Shown one piece after another: positions 15,881-23,414 of a stretch of 40,994 bases of DNA (positions are counted from its first letter, which is position 1; each line of letters opens with the position of its first letter). The notes under the pieces are model-generated. The model was not told the DNA's origin. It did not search any database and saw only the letters and a program-made list of their open reading frames with translations. The translations under genes were made by a program, and so were the position numbers. The DNA is taken from NCBI GenBank assembly GCA_964471755.1, contig CAYYJM010000023.1, forward strand, positions 1 through 40,994, given 5' to 3'. Source of the DNA: CAYYJM01 sp964471755. GTDB taxonomy: Bacteria; Planctomycetota; Planctomycetia; Gemmatales; Gemmataceae.

Positions 15881-16696
15881 TCAGGCCGACGGCGGCTCCC
15901 AGACGAGGATCTCGCCCCGTCCTGGCACCGCGGTGTCACCGGTGTAGCGCCGGTAGGTTCCCTCGCTCCCCTGGCACGGAATCGTGATGCCGAGCGGGGC
16001 CAGTTCCTTCGCGTAGAGCCGCAGGAACGTCGGCTGATAGACGCACGCCGAGGCAAACGTCGGCAGCAGACGCAGTGGCTTGAGCGAGACGATGGTGCCA
16101 CGGAACATCCAGGCTCCGGTGCGGATCTCGGCTCCGCCGAGCAGGAAGATGGTGCCACCCTTCATCTGCAAGCCGGCGAAGTCGCGCACCGGGCCGGTGA
16201 CGGCGATGATACCACGGCGCATGCGCATGCCGACCTCGAGTCCGGCCGAGCCGCCGACGAGGATGGTGCCGCCCTTCATGCCCCGCAGGCTGCCACGATA
16301 GGCCGCTCCGACCTGACCGCCGACGTTGCCGACGACGCGGATCAGACCGCCGGCCATCTCCGCGCCGAGCCAGTCACCGGCGTTGCCGGTCACCTCGATC
16401 GTGCCGCCCTTCATCTGCGAGCCGAGGTGCATCCCGGCGTTGCCCACGATCCGCAACCGACCGCGTGTCATGCCTCGGCCAAGCCATTTCACCTTCGCCA
16501 GGTCGCCGCGCAACTCCAGCTCGTCGCCCGGTTCGCCCGCGACGGTGAAGAAGTCATCAACCCGCCGTTGCGTCTTGCCGAGCCAGACTGGCAGCCCGCG
16601 CACGGCGTCGAGCGTCAACGGCGCGACGACATCCGGCGAGAGCGACTCGGCCTCGAGCGGCACCGGGGGCGGTTCTTTCAGCGTCAGGGTGAGCAT
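15881..16696 (-). CDS. fwdC: Formylmethanofuran dehydrogenase subunit C (FwdC/FhcC)
   Basis: This 271-aa subunit has the beta-helix fold shared with the C-terminal domain of glutamate synthase. Residues about 75-215 show successive glycine-rich turns (RLRIVGNAGMHLGSQMKGG, IEVTGNAGDWLGAEMAGG, LIRVVGNVGGQVG, GTILVGGSAGLEVG, IIAVTGPVRDFAGLQMKGG). FwdC links the catalytic subunits in the Fwd and Fhc complexes. The start at 16696 has GGAG seven bases upstream and gives the family-like opening MLTLTLKEPP; the longer frame runs into the heptamer repeat. It is the last gene of the fwdD-ORF-fwdB-fwdA-fwdC operon, separated from fwdA by the 32-bp inverted repeat. No formyltransferase (Ftr) gene is adjacent. 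Confidence 0.92.
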   Translation of the reverse strand: MLTLTLKEPPPVPLEAESLSPDVVAPLTLDAVRGLPVWLGKTQRRVDDFFTVAGEPGDELELRGDLAKVKWLGRGMTRGRLRIVGNAGMHLGSQMKGGTIEVTGNAGDWLGAEMAGGLIRVVGNVGGQVGAAYRGSLRGMKGGTILVGGSAGLEVGMRMRRGIIAVTGPVRDFAGLQMKGGTIFLLGGAEIRTGAWMFRGTIVSLKPLRLLPTFASACVYQPTFLRLYAKELAPLGITIPCQGSEGTYRRYTGDTAVPGRGEILVWEPPSA

Positions 16697-16706
16697 GGCA
16701 ACTCCG

Positions 16707-16801
16707 GAACGATGAACGATGAACGATGAACGATGAATCAAAACAGGGCGTGCTTCGGTCTTCTGCTTAATTCATCGTTCATCGTTCATCGTTCATCGTT
16801 C
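16707..16801. repeat. Perfect 32-bp inverted repeat made of GAACGAT heptamers
   Basis: Arm 1 (16707-16738) is 4.5 tandem copies of GAACGAT; arm 2 (16770-16801) is its exact reverse complement. The spacer is 31 bases. Arm 2 covers the stop codon and last codons of fwdA, and arm 1 ends ten bases before the fwdC start codon, so the transcript can form a very stable hairpin between these two operon genes. It may limit or stabilise fwdC expression, or arise from slippage and inversion; function is inferred. Confidence 0.9.
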
Positions 16802-18424
16802 GATTCGTTGTACTTCCGCGTGGTGGACGCGATCCAGGTCCACCGGGTAGTTGTCGAACGACATCGTATAGACCTGCTGGAACAGCGGCCGCAGGTAGTC
16901 CTCGATCTTGTCGTCGTAGGTCGGCTGGATGACGAACTCGCGGCCTTCGACCGCCTTGCGGATGGTGCCCTCCTCGACGACGACCTCGCCGGCCTTGAGG
17001 ACGTAGCGCGGATAGCGGAACAGCGTCGAGCCGTCGGCGTTGGCGTTGTAGATCGTCACGTCGGCATCGGCTCCGACGCCGAGATGGCCCTTGTTCGCCA
17101 GGCCCAACGCCCGGGCCGGGCCGGCCGAGGTGATGATGGCGATCTCGTACAGCGTGTACTCGCGTGTCAGGTCCGGCAGGACGATCCGGCTGCGGGCCAG
17201 CGCCGGCAGCTTCTTGAGGCACTCACGCCGATACTCGGCACTCATGAGCAGCTGGATGATTTCCGGGTAACGCCAGAAGCAGGCCCCGTTGGGATGGTCG
17301 GTCGTCAGGAAGACACGCCACGGGTCGTCGATGAGCAGGAGCAGTTCCAGGCCGACGGCCCACTGAACGGCGTTGACAACGTGGCTGCCCTTGTACGTGT
17401 ACGGCACGATGCCACAGCCCGTCTCGTTCTCCACGTCGAGGTTGCCCCACTTGCGGCCGGTCAACTGGTAGAGTAAGTGCTGCCAGGGGCCGTCCGCGCT
17501 GATCGTGACGGCGTTGCCGAACAGGACCGCCCCGGCATCGGTGGTCAGATTCTTGTTCGCGTTGAAGACCTCGGCCAGTTCAGCCGCGGCGGAGCGCATC
17601 GTGTGCCAGTCATCGCCGCCGTAGGCGTGGAATTGCAGGTGGGCGAAGTGGGCTCGCCGACCTTCGAGCAGCTTCATCGTCTCGATCGTCGTCGTGACGT
17701 TGCCGGGCAGACCGAGACAGTTGCAGTGCAGGTGCAGCGGGTGCGGCAGACCCATCTCGTCGATGATGCTCGCCAGGCTGGTGATGATCGAGCCCGGCGT
17801 CACCTTGCTGTAGCCGGCGACCGGCTCGGTCAGGACCCGCGCGTCCTTACCCCACTTCCAGGCCGCGACGCCGCCGGGATTGACGGCCTTGATGCCGTAC
17901 GCCTTGGCCGCCCAGACGAGCCAGGCGACGACCTCGCGGGCTCGCTCCGTTTCGCCGGCTTCGAGCAGATCGAGGACCAGTTCGTTGTTTGCCATGAGGA
18001 TGCAGCACGCCTTGTCCACGACCGGCGTGTCGCGCAGTTCCTCGTGCGTGTGCTTGGCCGACAGTACCGGTACGGCCGCCTCGACGACGGTCGTGTAGCC
18101 CATGCCGGCGTAGAGGTAGCCAGTCGCGAACGTGGTCGGCGTCGGGCCGCCGATGCCCATGCGCAGCTCGGGCGTGTGGAGAAACTTCTCGGCCTGGCGC
18201 TGATTCTCCGGCGTCATGGCCCGGGCGAAGTTCAGGGCCGCTCCCGCGACGTGCGTGTGGATGTCCACGCCGCCGGGGAAGACGAGCATGCCGGTCGCGT
18301 CGATCGTCTGGCAGCCGGCCGGCACGTCGGCGACGACCTTGCCATCGGCGATGCAGACGTCCCGCAGGACGCCGTTGAGGTTGTTGGCCGGGTCGAAGAC
18401 CTTCCCGCCGGTAATCCGCAGCAT
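16793..18424 (-). CDS. fwdA: Formylmethanofuran dehydrogenase subunit A (FwdA/FhcA), amidohydrolase
   Basis: This 543-aa binuclear-metal amidohydrolase interconverts formate and the N-formyl group on (methano- or methylo-)furan. Visible active-site residues are H56-T-H58 in GVDIHTHVAG, Lys179 in YGIKAVNPGG (the position carboxylated in archaeal FwdA), His231/His233 in PLHLHCNC, a His in LQFHAYGGDD and an Asp in VTISADGP. Length and motifs are complete. It lies 54 bases downstream of fwdB, with a palindrome between them. In archaeal Fwd, CO2 is reduced to formate at FwdB and tunnelled to FwdA; in methylotroph Fhc only the hydrolytic half remains. The intact FwdB and FwdD here suggest the complete reaction. 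Confidence 0.95.
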   Translation of the reverse strand: MLRITGGKVFDPANNLNGVLRDVCIADGKVVADVPAGCQTIDATGMLVFPGGVDIHTHVAGAALNFARAMTPENQRQAEKFLHTPELRMGIGGPTPTTFATGYLYAGMGYTTVVEAAVPVLSAKHTHEELRDTPVVDKACCILMANNELVLDLLEAGETERAREVVAWLVWAAKAYGIKAVNPGGVAAWKWGKDARVLTEPVAGYSKVTPGSIITSLASIIDEMGLPHPLHLHCNCLGLPGNVTTTIETMKLLEGRRAHFAHLQFHAYGGDDWHTMRSAAAELAEVFNANKNLTTDAGAVLFGNAVTISADGPWQHLLYQLTGRKWGNLDVENETGCGIVPYTYKGSHVVNAVQWAVGLELLLLIDDPWRVFLTTDHPNGACFWRYPEIIQLLMSAEYRRECLKKLPALARSRIVLPDLTREYTLYEIAIITSAGPARALGLANKGHLGVGADADVTIYNANADGSTLFRYPRYVLKAGEVVVEEGTIRKAVEGREFVIQPTYDDKIEDYLRPLFQQVYTMSFDNYPVDLDRVHHAEVQRIER

Positions 18425-18460
18425 GATGCAATCCGTCTCGCTGGAACCAGAAAGCGAAGA

Positions 18461-18478
18461 CCGCCGGCTTGCCGGCGG
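18461..18478. repeat. Dispersed palindrome, copy 2 (CCGCCGGC-TT-GCCGGCGG)
   Basis: Perfect 8-bp arms around TT, starting directly after the fwdB stop codon and ahead of fwdA. The core is identical to the copies at 4267-4288 and 28491-28508. In the fwd transcript it would fold between two genes, so it may set transcript stability or the subunit ratio. Confidence 0.75.
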
Positions 18479-19768
18479 CTAGATACGAGCGGCGGCTTCC
18501 TTGATACGCCGGATGACCTCCTCGTCGGTCGGGTACGGCGACTTCAGCGCCGGCCGCAGCGGCAGCGGCACCTCGTCCATGCGGTAGGCCGTTCCCGGGG
18601 CACTGATCCCCGTGGCGGCCGTCGTGATGTGGACGCGGGCCAGGCGACTCGTGTGCGTCACCTTCGGATCGAGGACGATCGTCGGGATGCGTGCCAGGTG
18701 GTCGATGGCCGGCTGCGGCATCGTTGCGCCCGGATCGGCTCCGAGGACCAGTGCCGCGTCGGTGTCACCGCGTACGAGCAGGTCGATCGTCGAGAACTCG
18801 CCCGGATTGAAGCGGGGATAGCCGCGACTCAGGTTGATGCCGAACGGATAGCCCGTCGTCCAGCGGAGGACCATGTCCGAGCCGGTGACGTTGCCGTGGC
18901 CGCGCATCGGCATGGCGACGAACTTGGTGAAGGCGTTCATCTCGGCCGCCAGAGTCAGGGCCCCGGCCGAGTTCATGTGCTTGCCGCGTGTCATCGACAG
19001 ACCCATGCCGAAGAACAGCACGCCGAACTTGCACGACTTCATCCGCGTCGCCAGGTCGTGGAGTTGCTCCACCGTCGCGCCCGTCTCGGCGACGAGGGCC
19101 GGATCGATGCGCTGACCCTTGACGATGGCCCGTAGTGCCGTCAGCACCTCGAAGTCCTTGCCCGGCCGGATCTGCACGAAGACGTCGGCCGCCTTGGCAC
19201 TGGGCGTCTCGCGGATGTCCACCAGGACCATCGTTCGATCCTTGCGGCCGCGTGGCGTGAACTTGCCCTTCTGGGTCAGGGTGTACTTCGTGAAGTGCCG
19301 TGGATGGCACTCGGCCGGGTTACCGCCCCAGTAGATGAGGAGGTCGGCCCGGTTCTTGATTTCGCCCAGCGTGCAGGACACCTTGCCACCCAACTGGGCG
19401 GCGATCTCGGTGGGGCCGTGTCAGAGCGAGGTATGGCTGTCGATCACCCCGGCAACGATCTCGGCCAGGTGGACCGCTTCGCGCTGAGCCTCGCAGGTGA
19501 TGTTGCTCAGGCCGTAGACCAGCGGCAGGTGAGCTGCGTGCAGGTACTTCGCGGCGACCTGGACGGCCTCTTCCACAGTCGCTTCCTGGCCGTTGATCAG
19601 GGCGTCGGGGTAGAGATGCTCGGCGGTGTGGTTCTTGAACCAGGCTTCGCCGAGGCTGCAGGCGTGCTTCGTCTTGACGATGCGTTCGTTGTCGGCGTGG
19701 AGTTCGATGTCATCGCACACGCACCCGCAGAAGGTGCAGGTGGCGTTCTCAACCACGTTCAGTTCCAT
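18479..19768 (-). CDS. fwdB: Formylmethanofuran dehydrogenase subunit B with in-frame UGA, predicted selenocysteine 116
   Basis: Read through the TGA at 19423-19421, this is a 429-aa molybdo/tungstopterin subunit that reduces CO2 to formate or runs the reverse reaction. C11-x2-C14-x3-C18 and C37 form the [4Fe-4S] motif (TCTFCGCVC...KHACSLG). The TGA is codon 116, inside HTSL-U-HGPTEI, where archaeal FwdB has the metal-ligating Cys (Cys118 in Methanothermobacter wolfei) or Sec (Methanopyrus, Methanocaldococcus). Downstream pterin-domain motifs are complete (LLIYWGGNPAECHPRH, MRGHGNVTGSD, LVLGADPG). The frame is unchanged across the TGA, and a SECIS-like hairpin follows. The start at 19768 gives the family opening just before the Fe-S motif. 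Other genes here use TGA as stop, so the code is not reassigned. Without recoding it would be a 115-residue fragment. Confidence 0.88.
19385..19402 (-). promoter_or_regulatory. Candidate bacterial SECIS element in fwdB
   Basis: On the coding strand, 18 bases after the TGA, GCCGCCC-AGTT-GGGTGGC folds as a 7-bp stem (one G-U pair) with a 4-base loop whose second base is G. CACC and GGTG on either side (separated by a small internal loop) can add a 4-bp lower stem. The loop begins 26 bases from the UGA. The published bacterial SECIS model asks for a loop of 3-14 bases with G in its first two positions, 16-37 bases from the UGA; all conditions are met. The stem encodes AAQLGG. Confidence 0.75.
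19421..19423 (-). other. In-frame TGA, predicted selenocysteine codon (residue 116 of FwdB)
   Basis: The codon is flanked by HTSL and HGPTEI, in frame with both halves of fwdB. It occupies the Mo/W-ligand position of the family, which is Cys or Sec in known FwdB/FmdB proteins. Confidence 0.87.
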
Positions 19769-19832
19769 CCCGCGCCCCGCTTTCTTCCGTCTGAGATTCA
19801 CTCGCGCCCGGACCGGGCGGCACGAAAAACGT

Positions 19833-19949
19833 TCAGCCCAGTTCCCGCCCGCGGCAGCTCCCACGGATGCGGCGCGGCATGTACCGACCGGCCTCGATCT
19901 CCTCCCACGGCAGCAGCTCGTTCGCGTTCGATCGGCGTTCATCCGCCAT
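19833..19949 (-). CDS. Small 38-aa ORF in the fwd operon
   Basis: This reading frame begins four bases after the fwdD stop, with AAGG just before the ATG, and ends 64 bases before fwdB. The peptide is MADERRSNANELLPW, then EEIEAGRYMPRRIRG, then SCRGRELG: basic, Arg-rich at the C-terminus, no TM segment, a single Cys. I do not recognise it. Tight spacing, an SD-like sequence and the position between two catalytic subunit genes favour a real gene, perhaps an assembly or cofactor-related small protein, but no homologue is known to me. Alternatively it could be a leader peptide that influences fwdB translation. Confidence 0.5.
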   Translation of the reverse strand: MADERRSNANELLPWEEIEAGRYMPRRIRGSCRGRELG

Positions 19950-19953
19950 GACC

Positions 19954-20313
19954 TTATCCCTCTTTCGGAGTCGGGGGTGCCACCAGTTCGACCTCGACTT
20001 CCCAGCCCTTCGATGTCGGCATGCCGGTGCCGTCGGTCGTGTTGCCCATTAGTCGGCACGTCGGCGGGCCGTAGGGCACGAAGATCATCCCGGCGGGAAC
20101 CTTGCCCGCCTGACACAGGAACGTCGCCTCGCCCGTCTCGGATCGCAGACGAACCGTGCTACCGGGCAGGATGCCCAGCTCGGCCAGGTCGTCGGCGTTC
20201 ATCGTCAGGGTGCCGACAATGGCCCGGTAGGTGTCGTCGTCCTTGCCGATGTTGATCTGCTGGCCCTGCCGGGTCGTCCGGCCAGCATTCACGATGAAGC
20301 GTTTCGCGGTCAT
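19954..20313 (-). CDS. fwdD: Formylmethanofuran dehydrogenase subunit D (FwdD), pterin-binding
   Basis: This 119-aa protein matches the molybdopterin-dinucleotide-binding subunit of archaeal Fwd/Fmd. A double-psi beta-barrel is visible: RAIVGTLTMNADDLAELGILPGSTVRLRSETG, then AGMIFVPYGPPTCRLMGNTTDGTGMPTSKGWEVEVEL, including the family motif VPYGP...GTGMP. It completes the pterin site formed mainly by FwdB. Its presence supports a real redox centre, because methylotroph Fhc complexes lack such a subunit. The start at 20313 has GAGGAT five bases upstream; the longer frame crosses the operon promoter and is rejected. It is the first gene of the operon. Confidence 0.9.
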   Translation of the reverse strand: MTAKRFIVNAGRTTRQGQQINIGKDDDTYRAIVGTLTMNADDLAELGILPGSTVRLRSETGEATFLCQAGKVPAGMIFVPYGPPTCRLMGNTTDGTGMPTSKGWEVEVELVAPPTPKEG

Positions 20314-20348
20314 GAATCCTCGGCTCGCTGGGGAAGACGAATGAAGGG

Positions 20349-20377
20349 ATTCTAGCCGCGAACAGGCCCGATCGCAA
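20349..20377 (-). promoter_or_regulatory. Sigma70-type promoter of the fwd operon
   Basis: On the minus strand TTGCGA (20377-20372), 17 bases, TAGAAT (20354-20349). Transcription would start near 20342, giving a ~30-base leader to the fwdD ATG at 20313. Confidence 0.65.
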
Positions 20378-20417
20378 GTATCTCCTTCAGCAAGAGACAA
20401 CGGCTCGCGACAGGGCT

Positions 20418-20445
20418 TTGTACTCCGGGCGAAATCTGGTACAAG
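20418..20445 (+). promoter_or_regulatory. Candidate promoter for the rhomboid gene
   Basis: TTGTAC (20418-20423), 16 bases, TACAAG (20440-20445), 67 bases upstream of the ATG at 20513 and divergent from the fwd promoter. The -10 is weak. Confidence 0.35.
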
Positions 20446-20512
20446 AAAGATGGGACGCTCTCTCCCGAACCGGTGGTAGCCGGTCTGTTGTTGGCCGTGG
20501 CGAGGACCGTTC

Positions 20513-21424
20513 ATGGGCATTCACGATCGCGACTATGCCCGCGACGATGTTCCGGGTCGGATCGGTGCCTTTGCCGAACCGGGCTCGGCCACCCGCTGGT
20601 TGCTCGGCATCACCATCGGTGTTTTCCTTCTACAGATACTCACCCAGACCTCGTCGCGATCTGTCCTCGAACCGCAACCGGGGGTGACGGAGTTCATCGA
20701 ACTCGACACCGCTCTGGTCTGGCAAGGCCAGGTCTGGCGTCTGCTGACCTACGGCTTCGCTCACAGCACGGGCGACATCTTCCACATCGTCTTCAACATG
20801 ATCGGCCTGTACTTCTTTGGTCGGGCGATCGAAGACCGCTACGGTGCGCGGGAGTTCGTCGCTTTCTACCTGATGGCCATCTTCCTGGGCGGCCTGGCGT
20901 TCGCGGGCACGCACTGGACCAATCCAGGGATCGCCGTCGGGGCCAGTGCCGGTGTGGTCGCCGTCGTCGTTCTGTTCGCCTGTAACTGGCCGCGACAGCA
21001 GGTGCTGCTCTTCTTCGTCTTTCCGGTCCAGATCTGGGTACTCGCCGTTCTCTTCGTCGCCATCGACGCCCTGGCGCTGCTCGGCAATCAACGGACGAAC
21101 CGGGTCGCCGTCGAGGCCCATCTGGCCGGAGCGGTCTTCGCCCTGTTGTACTTCCGCAACCACTGGCATCTGAGCGGCTGGTGGCAGGGCTTCCGCGAAT
21201 GGCGGCGGCGACAATCGCGACCCCGTCTGCGCGTCTACTCCGGCGAGGACCATGAGGAGCCGATCGTCAAGCTGGCCGCCTCCCTGTCCGAGGAGGAGCA
21301 ACTGGAGGCCAAGGTCGATGCCGTCCTGGAGAAGCTATCGCGTGTCGGCCAGGAGAACCTGACCGAACACGAAAAGGAGGTCCTGCGGAAGGCGAGCGAG
21401 GTCTTCCGCAAACGCCGGGGTTGA
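20513..21424 (+). CDS. Rhomboid family intramembrane serine protease
   Basis: This 303-aa membrane protease has about six TM segments between residues 28 and 212. Rhomboid signatures are present: an Arg/aromatic-rich loop (WRLLTYGFAHST), the HIVFNMIGLYFFG helix (HxxxN), the catalytic Ser145 in GASAG and the catalytic His203 in EAHLAGAVFALLY. The C-terminal ~90 residues form a cytoplasmic charged tail (REWRRRQSRPRLRVYSGEDHEE, then a coiled coil with LTEHEKEVLRKASEVFRKRRG), an extension commonly seen in planctomycete and chlorobial rhomboids. GAGGA precedes the ATG. It should cleave TM substrates within the membrane; targets are unknown. The FmdB-type gene follows 42 bases later. Confidence 0.93.
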   Translation: MGIHDRDYARDDVPGRIGAFAEPGSATRWLLGITIGVFLLQILTQTSSRSVLEPQPGVTEFIELDTALVWQGQVWRLLTYGFAHSTGDIFHIVFNMIGLYFFGRAIEDRYGAREFVAFYLMAIFLGGLAFAGTHWTNPGIAVGASAGVVAVVVLFACNWPRQQVLLFFVFPVQIWVLAVLFVAIDALALLGNQRTNRVAVEAHLAGAVFALLYFRNHWHLSGWWQGFREWRRRQSRPRLRVYSGEDHEEPIVKLAASLSEEEQLEAKVDAVLEKLSRVGQENLTEHEKEVLRKASEVFRKRRG

Positions 21425-21466
21425 TGCCCTGGTAGGCCCGATTCCACCCGTGAGGAACCCGCCGTC

Positions 21467-21694
21467 ATGCCGATGTACGAATACGTCTGCGAGGAATGCC
21501 AGCATCCGTTCGAGACGCTGGTCTTCGACAAGAACGACGTGGTCGAGTGCCCGAAGTGTCAGGCGACGAAGGTGCAGAAGCAACTGAGCGTGCCAGCCGG
21601 CGTCGTGGCCGAGGGAACGCAGGCGCTGCCGACGGCGTGCCGATCCGAAGGTCCACCGTGCGGCCAACGCTGTAGCCGCTGGACCGGCGATTGA
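21467..21694 (+). CDS. FmdB-type small zinc ribbon protein
   Basis: This 75-aa protein opens MPMYEYVCEECQHPFETLV with a CxxC knuckle at residues 8-11 and a second CPKC knuckle around 29-32. The pairing is the classic putative regulatory zinc ribbon named FmdB after a Methylophilus amide-utilisation regulator. Two more Cys pairs lie near the C-terminus (CGQRC). It is unrelated to formylmethanofuran dehydrogenase subunit B despite the name. GAGGAA lies upstream of the ATG. The role is unknown; such proteins are often found beside chaperone or membrane-protein genes. Confidence 0.88.
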   Translation: MPMYEYVCEECQHPFETLVFDKNDVVECPKCQATKVQKQLSVPAGVVAEGTQALPTACRSEGPPCGQRCSRWTGD

Positions 21695-21710
21695 TGCAGG
21701 CGGGCACCAC

Positions 21711-23333
21711 TCAGGGTTTCTTGGCCCGGGCCTGAATCTGCTGGATCGCCCGAGCGGCTGAGAAGCCCAGTTGTCGGTCGCTCTGACCAAGCGTGGTCAG
21801 CACCTGCTGGCTCTTCGGCGTACCGATGTCGCCCAGCAGGCGGATGAGATGCAACTGCTGTAGCCGATCCTTGCACTCCTTCAGACACGCGATCACCGCC
21901 GGCTCGAAGGCCGAACCGGTTTCACGAATCGTACGCTCTGCCGCGAAGCGATTGGCGGTCGTCAGTTGACGGACGATCGCCTCTCGACACGGTTCCGTGT
22001 CGAACTTGATCAGCGCTTTCATGATGGCGACCCGATCCGCCGAGTTGGTTGAACTATCCAGGACGGCAATCAGGTCCGGGGCGATGTCGGCGGTGCCCCA
22101 GAGCAGGGCGGCCTGCGTCGCCCGGTTGGCGACGTCGCGATCGGTGCTGAGCATCAGCGGCCGGATGGCCTTGACGACAGCCTCCTGCCGGCTCGCCTCG
22201 ACGGGCCGCTTGCCGAGATTCTCCAGCGCCGCCCGAACGACCTCCGGCTTCGGATCGCGCAGGTCGATCAGAATTCGATCGACGATCACCTCGGATTTGG
22301 TGCCCCACTTCCGGAGCAGGTTGTTCACGTCGTTCCGGAGCCCGCTGTCGGGATGGTTGAGGTACTGGACGACCTCCTTCTCGGCGAGAGGGGCTCCGAG
22401 CGTTTCGAGATGACGCAGAGCGTGGCCACGCTGTTGCCAGTCGGGGAGTTTCTTGGCCAGGACCGGGACCAACTTCGGGAGCTTGAGTTTCGCCGCCGCC
22501 TCCATCGCGGGACCGTTCCCGGCTTCGACCAGTTGCAGCAGTTCCTTCTCCTGTCCGGGACCAGCCCACTTGCAGAAGGCTCCGATGGCGGCTTCCCTGG
22601 TGAAGTGATGAAAGCTCTTCTGCGACAGGTTCCACAGCGCGTTGCAGACCTCCTGCCGACGGTTCTCCTGGATCGGTTGATTCGCCAGCCACTCGGCGCG
22701 AGCCTTGGGGACGAAGGCGTCGTTGGCCTGTTCGCGGATGTCCCCCAGCGCCTCGTCGATGGTGTGGACCGGGTCGAAGACGCCGCGCTTCGGCGGCGGT
22801 CCGGGCGGTTGCGGAATCGGCCCTGGCCCCGGAACGAAGAGGCCGCCGTTGTTCCGGTTGTTTGCCCGGATGAACTGGCCCGGGCCCTTCTGGACGTTTC
22901 CGCTCGCCGCCAGGTAGATCGCGACGCCACCGCCGATCACCACCAGCAGAACGACGCCGCCGATGCCGATTAGCAGGGGAACCAGATACCCATTGCCGGA
23001 AGAATTCCGCGGACGATCGTCGTCGTCCTCGTCGTCATGATCCTCATCGGGATCGTCGTCGTCGCGACCGCGGCCCTTGCGGCGGTTCGGCCGAAGGTCG
23101 TCGCGGTCCAGACGGCCACGGAGGTCGCCATCGTCTCCGGAAGCTCGCTTCCGTCGTGGGGCGTGGTCGGAATCGTCGGCCTCAGCCTCGTCGTCCACAT
23201 CCCGGCCGCGGCCCTTGCCGCCACCGACCACGAAGACGTCGGCACAATGCCGGCAACGGACCCGCTTGCCATGCTGTGCGTCGGGCACGTTGTAGGAGTG
23301 TTCACAGGTCGGGCACGTCGCCTGGATTGGCAT
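21711..23333 (-). CDS. Zinc-ribbon, single-TM, HEAT-repeat protein
   Basis: This 540-aa protein has a layout typical of planctomycetes. An N-terminal MJ0042-like zinc ribbon (CPTCEHSYNVPDAQHGKRVRCRHC) is followed by a low-complexity acidic/basic linker with Asp-rich runs (about 60-140), a TM segment (LVPLLIGIGGVVLLVVIGGGVAIYL), a Pro/Gly-rich spacer, and a C-terminal solenoid of HEAT-like repeats from about 280 to 540 (VAKLLPDW, VVRAALENLGKR-type units, ending LGFSAARAIQQIQARAKK). The start at 23333 follows GGGGGA and places the zinc ribbon at the N-terminus. It is probably a scaffold tethering cytoplasmic and periplasmic or intracytoplasmic partners; its function is otherwise unknown. Confidence 0.85.
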   Translation of the reverse strand: MPIQATCPTCEHSYNVPDAQHGKRVRCRHCADVFVVGGGKGRGRDVDDEAEADDSDHAPRRKRASGDDGDLRGRLDRDDLRPNRRKGRGRDDDDPDEDHDDEDDDDRPRNSSGNGYLVPLLIGIGGVVLLVVIGGGVAIYLAASGNVQKGPGQFIRANNRNNGGLFVPGPGPIPQPPGPPPKRGVFDPVHTIDEALGDIREQANDAFVPKARAEWLANQPIQENRRQEVCNALWNLSQKSFHHFTREAAIGAFCKWAGPGQEKELLQLVEAGNGPAMEAAAKLKLPKLVPVLAKKLPDWQQRGHALRHLETLGAPLAEKEVVQYLNHPDSGLRNDVNNLLRKWGTKSEVIVDRILIDLRDPKPEVVRAALENLGKRPVEASRQEAVVKAIRPLMLSTDRDVANRATQAALLWGTADIAPDLIAVLDSSTNSADRVAIMKALIKFDTEPCREAIVRQLTTANRFAAERTIRETGSAFEPAVIACLKECKDRLQQLHLIRLLGDIGTPKSQQVLTTLGQSDRQLGFSAARAIQQIQARAKKP

Positions 23334-23414
23334 GACAGGTTCCCCCGGAGTGCCACCGTCCAGTCCTGTCGTGAGACGCTCTTTCGGATGGCTGAATCGA
23401 CCGCACCGACTGGT

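Noticed and set aside
16707..16801. CRISPR array or tandem-repeat gene
   Set aside because: The units are 7-bp heptamers without spacers, in inverted orientation, and cross a gene boundary.
18479..19768. fwdB as a pseudogene or frameshift
   Set aside because: Both sides of the TGA are in the same frame with full motifs, only one stop occurs, it hits the known Cys/Sec position and a SECIS-like hairpin follows.
18479..19768. Genome-wide TGA reassignment
   Set aside because: Many neighbouring genes (parvulin, fwdA, amidohydrolase) end at TGA at the expected family length.
20314..20520. Longer fwdD start at 20520
   Set aside because: It crosses the fwd promoter and the divergent rhomboid start, and the extra residues have no family similarity.
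21467..21694. The zinc ribbon 'FmdB' as part of formylmethanofuran dehydrogenase
   Set aside because: The shared name is accidental. It is a small CxxC regulatory-type protein with no pterin or Fe-S domain.
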